From: Chara braunii | Lineage: Eukaryota > Streptophyta > Charophyceae > Charales > Characeae | Assembly: GCA_003427395.1 (NCBI GenBank) | Contig: BFEA01000254.1 | Span: 1,422,153 to 1,448,737 of the forward strand | DNA: 26,585 bases | Direction: 5' to 3' | Shown here: piece by piece, positions 1-9,150 of the stretch | Position numbering within the stretch: position 1 is the stretch's first letter | Layout of the letters: each line of letters begins with the position of its first letter | Position numbers and translations under genes: made by a program | The notes under the pieces: generated by a model | Database searches by the model: none | The model's input: the letters and a program-made list of their open reading frames with translations, nothing else | What the model was told of the DNA's origin: nothing

Positions 1-79
<79 letters not shown>

Positions 80-80
80 A
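1..80. repeat. (CA)n microsatellite
   Basis: An almost pure CA dinucleotide tract with a few G interruptions fills the left edge. It ends in a short purine/pyrimidine alternation (cacgtgcacgcgcac). The true left end lies outside the window. Confidence 0.95.
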
Positions 81-105
81 CGCGCACATGATGGCCACTT
101 TATTT

Positions 106-106
106 T

Positions 107-155
<49 letters not shown>

Positions 156-178
156 ATGTGTGTGTGTGTGTGTGTCTC
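106..178. repeat. (CT)n then (GT)n microsatellite
   Basis: A CT tract of about 50 bases with a few TTT interruptions is followed at once by a GT tract of about 20 bases. The GT tract is complementary to the CA tract at 1-80, so the pair could fold back over the intervening sequence. Confidence 0.9.
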
Positions 179-483
179 ACACACATGGTCATTTTTTGCG
201 GCAGCGCCACAAAATCCACATGCTTCAAATCCGAATTTCTAGCGCGAGGGCATGATGGAAAGATGTGTGCCACTCACGAGGACATATCGCACAGGGACCT
301 GTGAAATGAGGTTGGCCGTCCAGTAAGGGCACCGTGGAAAGTTGCGCCCCTTGCTGACTGGGGCATGCAGGAAAGTTGAGAGGCCCCAGGGGCACGACAG
401 GGTAAGTGGGCTGTCGGAGGGGAGTGATGCGAAAAAATGGAAATTACAGGGGCGCCAGACAAATCTTTTTTTTTTTTTTTAAG
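179..483. other. Gene-free interval
   Basis: I see no recognisable coding sequence, RNA gene or repeat here. Short open frames exist but have low-complexity, family-less translations. The interval ends in a T run (467-480) against the foldback element. Confidence 0.6.
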
Positions 484-720
484 AGGTGTTGGTAAGAGCA
501 GACACCACTAGCACCATCGGGGGCCAAGTCCCACTAGTAGCGTTGAGCTACCTCAACGCCTGAATCTAGACGTGTTTGTGGAGACTTGCAGTTCAGGAAA
601 CTCAACACCATTTTTGCACATCACCGCAAAAGCGTCAAGATTTAGGCATTGAGGTAGCTCAACGCTGCTAGTGGGACTTGCCCCCAGGGAGGCTTCATTT
701 ATCGGTGGGGAGCAACACCT
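484..720. repeat. Foldback (long inverted repeat) element, MITE-like
   Basis: The outermost 8 bases are perfect inverted repeats (AGGTGTTG at 484-491, CAACACCT at 713-720). The main arms, about 519-585 and 622-686, are near-perfect reverse complements: both carry the block CAAGTCCCACTAG plus the GCGTTGAG...CTCAACGC motif. That motif is itself an 8-bp-stem palindrome (540-559). Pairing continues weakly towards the centre near 600. No clear target-site duplication is visible. Open frames across it, mainly on the minus strand, are by-products of the repeat. Confidence 0.8.
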
Positions 721-865
721 GCTGGAAACCGGGTCCAGCGTCCCATTAATACATCTTTGCATAGATAAAAAAAAGAGGAAATTCAGAAAAACCAAGATTA
801 TGCGACACCAGGGAGTGAAGCAGAGGGAGGACCTTTAGGGTTGTGCTGCAGATTTGGGTGACCTC

Positions 866-1861
866 ATGGGCCTTGACCGTGGGGCAGTAGCCCCCTCTCC
901 CTCGCCTCCCTCCCCTTCCACTTCGAACGATCCCCCTCTCCCTCCTCCCGCTACCCTTGTGGGTTTTTCCTCCCTCTTACCCAAAGTTGAGCAATCTCCA
1001 GGGGCTGCAGCAGGGAAAGGAACTCCGAGTCAAGGAATATTTGAAGACACCCACAACCCTGCGCCGCAGATCCTAGACACAACAGAACAAACGGCCACGA
1101 CGTCGACCCATCTGTCCAATGAAAATCTGAAAAATTGCTCGATATACACCAATGAGTATTTCAATGTTGGGGCCTCGAATGACGAGGAACTAATTGGACA
1201 GAGCAAGGGCAGACTAGTCAACCTTGTGGCTGGGAATGGGAAAAGGGTGTTGCTCCCTTCGTTGGAAGGGGAGCCTATCTCAGACTCAGGGGAAGACTCG
1301 AAAGACTCAGACAGGTCTGCGTCCGAATTTTTCTCACCTTCTGAGCCACAATCTGAAAAATATGAGGACCGGTTTGGAAAAAAAGGGACCTCACACGGAG
1401 CACTTGAAGTTTCGGTGGCTAACCCTGTTATTCAATTGTTCTCTTCCCCCACTGTTCCTAATATGAAAGGGGGTCTAGACTCATGACACCCTCCATATCT
1501 TTCCTCCTCCAAAAGATCCCGGATCGAGGGACTGAAGTTTCAAGCAGGAATTCGAGAAGATGAAGTTTCAGGCCCGACTGATGAGGAAGCCAAGAGCTCA
1601 CCCTCAAAAAGTTCCAGGGCAGAAGCGACTAAAACGGCTCGGCGTTCCCTCTCTCTGGTTGCACCAATGAAAACGCTGAAAAAAAAGGAGAAAGTTAACG
1701 GCCAAGTCACAGACTATCTGATTCTACTAATATGTCTACACGATGGCCAAAACCCCAGAATGTTAACTATCAAATGTAAAGACGAGGTTTTATACCTCCC
1801 CTCAATCCTGTTAAGAAGCTACCCTTCCCCCGTGATGGTTTGCAAAATCTGGGGGAGGTAG
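866..1861 (+). pseudogene. LINE ORF1-like region, decayed
   Basis: One reading frame runs from the ATG at 866 to a stop at 1861, broken only by TGA at 1484-1486. A CGA-to-TGA change would explain that stop. The N-terminal part is rich in Ser, Pro, Asp and Glu; after the stop come basic stretches (SKRSRIEG, KTLKKKEK). This resembles the low-complexity, nucleic-acid-binding region that precedes the endonuclease in plant LINEs, but I see no CCHC knuckle or RRM. A frameshift near 1850 moves the apparent continuation (LPEPKMARYLADTH...) into another frame ending at 2034. The 2035-2280 stretch is too decayed to read. Assignment as ORF1 rests mainly on its position before the endonuclease. Confidence 0.55.
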
Positions 1862-2283
1862 GACTTTTGCCCGAGCCCAAGATGGCCAGGTATCTAGCAG
1901 ATACACATGATGGGGGGAAGGCACGCCTCCCGTTCGCATTTTTGGACTTGGTCCATATTACTGATGACAAGGCAAAGTGGGATCGAACTGGCATATCTGA
2001 CCTCCCCTCAACCATCCACTTTGACCAATATTAAATTGTCTCATGGGCTTTCAGCCCAAGTGGTAGTGGATTGGTTGGAGGAATCAAATAATCGACAGAT
2101 GATCCTTTCTGAGACCTTTGTTGAAACCCTGCTTAAAAGAAGGGCAGGGAAAAGCTTGAGCTACTCTATTCGCGAATGTGTCCTCTGGGCCAGACCTTGG
2201 GTACTGGTCATGATAGCATTGTTCCCCGCATCCAATCTTATAGCGGAACATGCCTTAAGGATGCCCTCCCCAATAGGCTACGC

Positions 2284-2983
2284 TTGGTGAGTTGGAACGT
2301 GCGGGGATTAGGAGACTATAATGATACTTTCAAGCGTGATAGACTGTCGTTTATGGCTTTACGATAACTAGGTGCACATTGTTTGTCTTCAAGAGACTAA
2401 GATCGGCCCCGAGACCAGGTCTGAATTCTGGAATGGTGTTTTGAAGGCATGGAGGAATGTGGGCCCTAAGGTGTGGGTCCCACCGGTCACTAACCAAGAA
2501 GTGCTCTCCCAACCTATCTTCGACAATCCTGCTATTCGATGCTCAGAAGGGAGAACTTTCTCCGCCAAAAGCTCGTCCGACTACTTTGGTCGACAGTGGG
2601 CAAAAAAAGGAATACTAAGAATTGCAGATCTTTGGAACGAGATCATCGGGCAGTAGCACTCGACATCGACTCTAAGAGATAAGATGGGGCGCCTGGGACA
2701 AATTGAGGTACGGTACACGATGGTGCTACAAACCATTCCTCCAAAATGGCAATCGCTACTGAGCCCTGGAGGGAAGGATCCCTCGGGGACCTGGTTCATT
2801 GAAGACTCGACGCAGGTTCTGCCAACCTCCTTTTGGAAACTCTTGTCTTTCAAGGAAGATGGTACAAGACTATTTCAAGCATGGGAGAAACACAACGTCG
2901 TACCGACACTACTCTGCAGGGAGGAAGTTTCCCTCTCCACCCAGGGGGGCCGACACATGGCAGTTTCTCTCAGCTCTGAGTAA
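2284..2983 (+). pseudogene. LINE ORF2: endonuclease N-terminus fused to post-RT region
   Basis: The start of the endonuclease/exonuclease/phosphatase fold is clear: RLVSWNVRGLG carries the catalytic Asn, and HIVCLQETK carries the catalytic Glu. A stop and frameshift lie between them near 2365. About 25 residues after LQETK the frame passes without interruption into WVPPVTNQEVLSQPIFDNP and FGRQWAKKGILRIADLWNE. These match the segment that normally follows the RT domain, about 800 residues later. The frame from 2372 continues to 2983 with one TAG at 2654-2656. The fusion point lies near 2440-2480 and is in frame, so this is a clean internal deletion rather than random truncation. Confidence 0.75.
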
Positions 2984-3763
2984 AGGAGCAATGTGATGAG
3001 GGCGGCTCATGGTCGTGCTCTGTATGGGCAAACGGGACACCCATCTACCGCATGAAACTTGATCCAAAATACTGGGCCTAGAGAGCCCCTGCTCACTTTG
3101 CAGAGGGCGCCTAACTAACTGGTTTTACAGCAGCAGGGGGCTATGCCCTTCAGTTGCCGGCCAGGATCTCACGAGTTGTCGCAATCAGCAGATGAACTCA
3201 AGTAATAACGTTTGATGTTGTCGTCATTAGTTCTGATATTGCACGTTGTTGGGAGCAACTACATACTGCACCAATGCCCAGAGCAGTTGCCCTGCTCTGA
3301 CTGCTCTTTCGAATCAACCACCACCTATGGTTGTTCTGTCTCAGTGTCATATCGAATATGGGATTGGTGGCGCACGCACTGGGACCTCATCAGCAGTTTC
3401 ATCTTTTAATGAAACGACAAATGGATCTTACTAGGGGGAGTCCCATAAGATCCATCCTTGCACAAGGGTTGGGGCTATGTGGCTCAGGCCCTGAGGGCAT
3501 GTCTGTTCATAGTCATCTTGGAAGTCAGGAACAAGAACGTGTTTGAGGGTAGATTCCTGGCAGAGTCGGTCGTAAAATCAGGAGTCAAAACTCAGATCAG
3601 ACAGGTTATCAAAGCGGCTTGGAGAAGGAAAGTACTCGATTCCCGCCCAAGGACAGCTGGATTGGTTTGGTTTAAATCCACCTGGGCCTTGGGAGGGAAG
3701 TTGGCATTAATCGAAAGAGGAAAATTGGTGTTGGATCAATGGTTGGTAGGTGAAGAGTAATTA
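2984..3763 (+). pseudogene. LINE ORF2 C-terminal remnant (zf-RVT-like region and tail)
   Basis: Translation in shifting frames gives SPCSLCRG (near 3087), which resembles the first Cys pair of the zinc-binding RT-associated region. Next comes RIWDWWRTHWDLI (near 3345-3390), then an open stretch to 3760 with EVRNKNVFEGR, SVVKSGVKTQIRQVIKAAW and VWFKSTWALGG, typical of LINE ORF2 ends. Stops and frameshifts separate these pieces. The remaining 3764-4143 has no open frame of note and is read as the 3' untranslated part leading to the poly-A run. Confidence 0.6.
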
Positions 3764-4155
3764 CCTGGACAGTCGGTCTAAAATCCACAATAGGACGGCA
3801 ATAGAAAGAGGTTTGGGGAGTTCGGACGGAGTGTCGTCATCATTCAGGAACTGGATTTAAGTTCCCCCCTCGTGAGGTAGGGAAGCAGTGTTGGAAGAAA
3901 ATTTGTCTTGTTGCAGGCAAGCGATAGTTGGTATGCGGAGACTTGCATCCTCGTGAATGCTTGTGTTAGCCTGTGGTCGGTTTTGCATGGAATGTTGTTT
4001 TCTCCAAGGGGTTGGTCCCCTGCAGGGTTGAAACCTTGTAAGCGAAACTGGGTAACGCTCCCAGATGGTTCGATTCGTGGTAGACTGTGAGGACCCCGAC
4101 CTCTGCTCTCTTCATGTGGTAATATAAGCCTTGAGCACATATTAAAAAAAAAAAA

Positions 4156-4471
4156 ATAGGGTGATAAAAAAAATTAAATAGGAGGCGCAACTACTTGCAA
4201 ACGGCTTGGTCTTTGCATTACCCCCCCCCCCAACCGGCGGCCCTAGCCTACTCGTTCACCATCATCGATTAGGGCAGCGGGCAACATGCATCCCCTTAAA
4301 CCACCAGTACCTCACCCAGCTATCAAGTCTGAGGCTCGGACTACCGGTAGCCCGATCATTGTCGAGCCTAGGACAACCGGTAGTGCATCACGGAAAAAGG
4401 AAAAAAAAAAAAAAACACAAAAAAAAACAACGTTCTGCAAAAACAAATATAAAAAATGAGACATGTCTATC
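4156..4471. other. Gene-free interval; possible remnant of the GTTCG/CTAG MITE family
   Basis: No gene is visible. It contains C11 (near 4220), two ACCGGTAG motifs, a long A-rich run (4394-4429) and a sequence like GTTCTGCAAAAACAAA that resembles the minus-oriented interior of the MITE at 7712-7985. That similarity is short, so assignment to the family is tentative. Confidence 0.35.
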
Positions 4472-4511
4472 GAGAATGAATCTTCCTCAATAAAGAGGAA
4501 GGTTCATTCTC
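4472..4511. repeat. 17-bp hairpin with 6-base loop
   Basis: The arms at 4472-4488 and 4495-4511 are complementary over 17 positions; the only non-Watson-Crick pair would be G-U in RNA. The loop is AATAAA. A related word (GAGAATGAAC) recurs at 4634-4643. No T run follows, so a terminator role is not supported. Confidence 0.7.
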
Positions 4512-4606
4512 ATGGGATGTTCATACATGGAGAGAGAGAGGGCGTCTGACACAGTCTGACACTAAGTTTGGTGCGCCAAACTCGAAAACAAACAGTGGAG
4601 AATTTG

Positions 4607-4713
4607 GCCACACCACTCTCGAAATGTGCAAAATGAGAATGAACTTGTCGCGATAACACGGGCAGATACACCCACCATTTTTCATCTTTTTTACATTTTG
4701 AGAGTGGTGTGGC
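4607..4713. repeat. Foldback with 21-bp arms
   Basis: GCCACACCACTCTCGAAATGT at 4607-4627 is the reverse complement of 4693-4713 at 20 of 21 positions. A (CT)n tract follows 6 bases beyond the right arm and a shorter (GA)n tract lies left of the element near 4530. A perfect 7-bp-stem hairpin (AGTTTGG...CCAAACT) sits just upstream near 4565-4582. Confidence 0.7.
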
Positions 4714-4974
4714 AACGGTCTCTCTCTCTCTCTCTCTCTGAGCATGTTTTTGCCAATCCTGAATTTCACTGCGCACCTAGTTTTCACTCGTGGTTAATGA
4801 GCCCCAGAAAATACAACAAATTGGATGATGAAGCTTGCTAACGAAATGTTAGCGAATTCTTGTTTTTTAAACCCGAATTCGTGCTTTGTGTTGGTGAAGA
4901 CGGAATTCACTTTTGCGAATTCATGATTTTAAAATATGAAATGTTCCTTAACATGATGAACAACTCTCGAAAGC
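4714..4974. other. Gene-free interval before the satellite
   Basis: It holds the CT tract (about 4720-4739) and an AT-rich stretch with repeated GAATTC words (near 4853, 4876, 4909, 4917). No gene was recognised. The words may be a decayed edge of the next array. Confidence 0.5.
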
Positions 4975-6418
4975 CAACTTAGTATTTTTTGAAGTTATAT
5001 CTGCACATGCATTTGGGATTTTGTTACCGAAATCTCACTTCGGGATTTCATGACTTTACTTGGCCGTTTTTCAAAGTTATATTCGCATGTGCGTTAGGGG
5101 TTTCATAACGAAATTGTACTTCGGGATTCAGGATTTTACGTAGTCGTTTCTCGAAGTTATATCCGTTCCTATGTTCAGGATTTCGTTACTGAAATAGCAC
5201 TTCATAATCTCGATATTTTACTTGGTCATTTCTCAAAGTTATAGTCACGCCTTCGTTCGTGATTAGGTTACAAAAATCGCACTTCGGGATTTCCGGATTT
5301 AGCTATTTCTCAAAGTTATATACACTCGTGCGTTCGAGATTTTGTACCAAAATCGCACTTCGGGATTTTGACATTTTACATAGTTGTTTTTCAAAGCAAT
5401 ATTTGCATGTGCGTTCAAAATTTAATTACCGAAATCACACTATGGGATTTCGGGATTTTACTTAGTCGTTTTTTGAAGTTATATCAACACGTGCGTTCAC
5501 GATTTCGTTACTGAAATTGCACTTCGGGATTTCATAATTTTACTTAGCTATTTTTTGAAGTCATAACTGCATGTGCGTTTGAGATTTCGCTACCGAAATT
5601 GCACTTAAGGATTTTTGGATTCAACTTAGTCATTTCTCGAAGTTTTATCCGCACGTGCTTTCGAGAGTTCGCTACTGAAATCGCACTTCAGGATTTTGGG
5701 ATTTTACTTAGTCGTTTTCCGAAGTTATATCCGTACATGCGTTCAACATTTCATTACCGAAATCACACTTCGGGATTTCGGGATTTTATTCAGCCGCTTT
5801 TCGAAGTTATATCCGCACGTGCGTTCGGGATTTCGTTACTGAAATCGCACTTTGGGATTTCGGGATTTTACTTAGTCCTTTTAGAAGTTATATCCATACA
5901 TTCGTTCGGGATTTCATTACCGAAATCACCCTTCAACAATTCAGGATTTTACTTAACCGTTTTTCAAAGCTATATCCGCAGGTGCATGAGGGATTTTAGT
6001 AAGTCGTTCCTTAAAGTTATATCCGTACCTGTGTTCTAGATTTCATCACTGAAATAGCACTTTGGGATTTCGAAAATTTATGTAGATATTTTTGGAAGTT
6101 ATATCCACACGTGTGTTCGGGATTTCATGACCGAAATTGCACTTCGGGATTTCGGGATTTTACTTGGTCGTTTTTTGAAGTTATATCGGCATGTGCGTTA
6201 GGGATTTCGTTACAGAAATTGTACTTTGACATTTCAGAATTGTACTTAGTCGTTTCTCGAAGTTATATCTATACCTGTGCTCGGGATTTCGTTACTGAAA
6301 AATAGCGCTTTGGGATTTCGAGATTTTACTTAGCCATTTGTGGAAGTTATATCTGCACCTACGTTCAGGATTTCATTACTGAAATCACACTTTAAGATTT
6401 CGACATTTTACTTAGCCC
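4975..6418. repeat. Degenerate ~82-bp tandem satellite, about 18 units
   Basis: The marker GAAGTTATATCC (with variants) recurs at about 4990, 5075, 5154, 5236, 5313, 5395, 5476, 5557, 5640, 5722, 5804, 5885, 5967, 6014, 6096, 6177, 6259 and 6341. The spacing is mostly 81-83; one unit is cut to about 47. Each unit reads roughly: marker, CACGTGCGTTCGGGATTTCGT, TACCGAAATCGCACTTCGGG, ATTTCGGGATTTTACTTAGTCG. GAAATC and GATTTC within it form a small dyad. Open frames through it are artefacts. The right edge cuts into a LINE reverse transcriptase. Confidence 0.9.
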
Positions 6419-7147
6419 AATTCTGAATTTCTTTTTTTTTTCCCTTTCTTATACATAAGTGAGATCATTCCCTTAACCAAGCCTCGGGGGAGGGAGCTCG
6501 AAGAACGGGCTTTATTGAATAATTCGCAGAAAAAATGCCCAAAGGCCTCCCAAGCAGTCATAAAAAATTATATGGGGAGCCCATCTGGGCCCGGGCACTT
6601 AGGTCATGCCATCTGCTTTGCAGCAAAGTAGATCTCATCCACGGAGATTTCTTTATCCAAGTCCATTCGTATCTGGGGAGAGATTTTGGCCGCATTGCAG
6701 TCCCAGAAGGAGTGAAATTATGCCAAGTTCATATTAAAGTTGTCAAATGGGCGCCTTATAGTTACTATGTCTCTAAAGTATGACATAGCGTATGAGCAAC
6801 GGGTCTCCGTGTCAGTGGCCAACGACACATTAATTGCAAACGAGTGGGACAATTCTCTAATGGCAGGTTTGACTTTTTCTCAGGATCAGTTTTCAGAAAG
6901 GATGTTTCGACATTTTTTCATAGCCCAGGATGCTTTTAACCCTTAGTCATTCATGCCTTTCCACCTGATTTTGAATTTACAACTCTTCTAGTTCCGCTAT
7001 GGTTTTCATTCTCTACTTATACTAATGGTACTCGAGAAAAGGGTCAAACCCGTTGTATACATCAGTTTGCTCAATGGCCCTGGCTAACTGTATTTCTTTC
7101 CACTTTTTGCTTGCCGCTTCCATCCAGGATAATTTCATCATACCAAC
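6419..7147 (-). pseudogene. LINE ORF2 fragment: endonuclease-RT linker and RT start
   Basis: Read on the minus strand from 7147. The linker (MMKLSWMEAASKKWKEIQ, then RMKTIAELEEL) leads to FHSFWDCNAAKISPQIRMDL, DKEISVDEIYFAAKQM and CPGPDGLP near 6590. It then reads FFMTAWEAFGHFFCELFN, SLPRGLVKGMISLMYKKGK and IQNW. This is the standard start of a plant LINE reverse transcriptase (the PGPDG motif and the LP-KG-I-L-KKG block). The palm with FADD is absent because the frame runs into the 82-bp satellite at about 6418. Several in-frame stops are present, including TGA and TAA around the PGPDG motif. It is probably the continuation of the endonuclease fragment at 8401-9150, since strand and order agree. 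Confidence 0.75.
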
Positions 7148-7454
7148 CTGCAAAATACTAATAAACTCATGATTCGTGAAAACCTAACAAAACAAATTGT
7201 TAGTTTTGCACGAAATGTATTCAAGATTATGATAATACGTTTTTCAGGCCTCCTTCAGGAATAACATTCTATGTGAAGTAAAACAACCGTAAAAAAAAAA
7301 ATAGAAAATTACTTTTTGAGAACCACTAGAAATGGCGAGGAGAAAAACAAGTTTTTCGACATAAAATCACTACCTGATGAAGAAGCGTATGTTCAAGAAC
7401 TGAAATATCTGAGATTTTTGTTATCTAAAAAAATCATGTTTATAGTCTTATAAG
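7148..7454. other. Gene-free AT-rich interval
   Basis: No readable continuation of the LINE and no other gene is visible. On the minus strand a T-rich tract followed by GCAG lies just before the linker reading begins. It looks like a 3' splice site but is most simply coincidental. Confidence 0.45.
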
Positions 7455-7703
7455 ATGTATAGCACGATGAACGTATTTGGGGGGGGTTCGAACGCTTAAA
7501 TATGTTCTCAAACATATTCTCCCATACCTGAGCGAACATGTTATTTTTTACTTTCTATTTGATTTTTTTTCCTATTTTTTTTAATTTTAAACTCGTGTTT
7601 GGCTAAGAATTTGAAGATGTTTCCCTGACAAAAATTTTTTGTATTCTCATTTTAAATAACATATATTTTTTGCTAAGGGTTTTGTTGTTAACGTCAAAAT
7701 TTA
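7455..7703 (+). repeat. MITE-family copy, plus orientation, right end not visible
   Basis: The left end ATGTATAGCACGATGAAC resembles the terminal repeat of the 14140 element (CTGTGTAGCACACCGAAC). The interior at about 7582-7680 (ACTCGTGTTTGGCTAAGAAT and the block ending in TTTTAAATAACATATATTTT) aligns with 14268-14370 and 20977-21078. The right end is lost or was cut by the neighbouring 7712 element. Confidence 0.6.
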
Positions 7704-7711
7704 ATTATAGT

Positions 7712-7985
7712 CTAGGCTACCAGTCGGGCCGCCCGGGCCCCGGGTAGCCAGCCTGTGCAAGGACTCCCAGNAAAAAAAAAAAAAAAAAAAAAACCCAAAA
7801 ACACCTAAAAAAAACTATGTTATGCAAAAAACTAAACTGAACAACTTTTGCCTCAGTGTCACATCGAAATTCTTTACCAATTTTAAAATAAAAATAAAAG
7901 GGTAAAAATATTATTTTTATTATTAATTTTTGAAATTGTTTTGGCTCGGTCGGGCAAATGACCCCGGACCACTCTGGTAGCCTAG
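7712..7985 (-). mobile_element. 274-bp MITE with perfect 12-bp TIRs and 8-bp TSD
   Basis: CTAGGCTACCAG (7712-7723) and its exact reverse complement (7974-7985) form the ends. The flanks ATTATAGT (7704-7711) and TTTATAGT (7986-7993) match at 7 of 8, as expected for an aged 8-bp target duplication. That length is typical of hAT-type elements; the TIR does not start with a textbook hAT sequence, so the superfamily is inferred from duplication length only. The ends are GC-rich. The interior (7813-7890) is the reverse complement of the block at 14268-14330, so it belongs to the same family in the opposite orientation. An assembly N lies at 7771 beside an A run. No coding capacity. Confidence 0.85.
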
Positions 7986-7993
7986 TTTATAGT

Positions 7994-8400
7994 CCTATAA
8001 ATTAGTTTTCGCATATCTTGGTTTTGACCTAACTGCTGAAAATGACTTATATAAATGAGTTTTCACCAAAATCTTTTTTTTTTTAACATCTGTCAAGTTT
8101 GCCTTGTAGTCCTTAAGAATTGTCCTATTTGGGCTTTGCTTTTTGCAAATCTAATGAGAATGACTTATAGCCATATAAGAGGATTTTGCAATATAAAAAA
8201 GTTTTCTTGCACATTTTGAGGAGCAGTGGACTCTTCACCTCGTTTTTTGCCTCCTTTATCGAAAAACAGTTAAAAACGTTCTCTGTTTGTATAAAAAATA
8301 ATAGTTTGACTTTTACTTTTTCATTCTATAAAAAATGTGTGGCTTTGTCGCTTTGTAAGGTTTTTATGAATCCAATGTTAATACCGGTATCGACCCAATC
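7994..8400. other. AT-rich interval, possibly a degenerate ~57-bp repeat
   Basis: Loose copies of a motif like GACTTATAGTCCTATAAATGAG occur near 7988, 8045, 8106 and 8164, and a further copy lies left of the MITEs at 7439-7454. Spacing is about 55-60 bases but similarity is weak. No gene was recognised. Confidence 0.35.
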
Positions 8401-9150
8401 TTCCTAACTTTGAAATAAATTTTGTGCCTGGTCCCAGTCTTCCATTTGTGCCTTGACCCATTGGGGTATTCCTGGATCCTTAAGTATATTTGTGTTTAAT
8501 CTAAAAGGGGGGTGATGTCGTTCCACTACCTCAGTAGAGATCACATCCATGCCCACTAGGCAGTGGTTTGAAAGATAGTAGGGAAAAACATCGACCCATA
8601 TGATCTTTTCCTAGGAGAACCTCTGACTAGTATGTAATCCAGATATCATTTGGGCTGGACTGTTTTGTGGAGGGGCGTGGACCTCTCCAAGTAAATCCAT
8701 TAGGCTCCGGGTGAAGGGTTCTATACACATCTACAAAACCATGAGCCTCCATGAAGGAGTTCAAAAGGAGTGCATCCCTTCGAATCGGTGTTGTGGTTGG
8801 GGAATCAAAACCTGGGTTTAAAATATTGTTCCAATCACCCATTACCACCAAATTGTTTGTATCCGAAATAACTTTTGGCAAATCAACAAAGAACTTTATT
8901 ATTTTTGGATAATCAACTGACGCATAAACCGACATTACAGACCAATCTTCCTCAACCACAACCAACTTCATCCAAGCCCACCGGCCTTGAGGATCAGCAC
9001 ACGAATCAATGATTTCAACTTCTAGCTTTTTGTCAATGAGGATGGTCACTCCCCCCTTCGAGTCCTCCGTTGGGGCCCAAAGTTGGGGGTCCGGGTGAAG
9101 GAATCCAACATACAGCATGTTCATACATCTTGATATCTTGGGAGCTTTCG
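8401..9150 (-). pseudogene. LINE ORF2 endonuclease fragment
   Basis: Read on the minus strand. HPDPQLWAPTEDSKGG and VTILIDKKLEVEII lead to QGRWAWMKLVV, WSVMSVYASVDYP and LVVMGDWNNIL, where GDWN holds catalytic Asp and Asn. GFVDVYRTLHPEPNGFTWRG and PNDIWITY follow. A frameshift or stop near 8627-8630 then moves the frame to VFPYYLSNHCLVGMDVI and RPPFRLN-like residues (HHPPFRLNTNILKDPG), ending in a TAG near 8404. This is nearly a whole apurinic-type LINE endonuclease. The C-terminal SDH motif reads SNH (codons near 8563-8571), so a catalytic Asp is changed to Asn. The first residues of the domain are missing at the 9150 junction. Confidence 0.8.

Larger units (their letters stand above)
841..4155 (+). 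mobile_element. Internally deleted LINE (non-LTR) retrotransposon, plus strand
   Basis: This is a plant-style LINE in order 5' to 3': a Ser/Pro/acidic first ORF, the start of an apurinic endonuclease, then directly the region that follows the reverse transcriptase, a possible zinc-knuckle region, a C-terminal tail, a non-coding 3' end and a run of 12 A (4144-4155). Almost all of the endonuclease and the whole RT palm are missing, so the element is about 3.3 kb. The 5' border is uncertain. The sequence after the A run contains a second A-rich stretch, and no convincing target duplication was found. It is non-functional: several in-frame stops and at least two frameshifts are present. Confidence 0.8.

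Noticed and set aside
4020-4100. tRNA box-B-like word GGTTCGATTCG in the LINE 3' region
   Set aside because: No matching A box or cloverleaf arms were found at the proper distance.
5599-6039. 146-codon plus-strand open frame with repeating YTSGFRDF-like phrases
   Set aside because: It is a translation of the 82-bp satellite; neighbouring units are not open in the same frame.
6535-6946. Plus-strand open frames of 82 and 68 codons
   Set aside because: They are antisense to a clear LINE RT start (CPGPDGLP) on the minus strand.
7375-7400. Second CTGATGA word as a possible hammerhead partner
   Set aside because: No GAAA at the proper spacing and no flanking stems; the same holds for the CTGATGAGG at about 1577.
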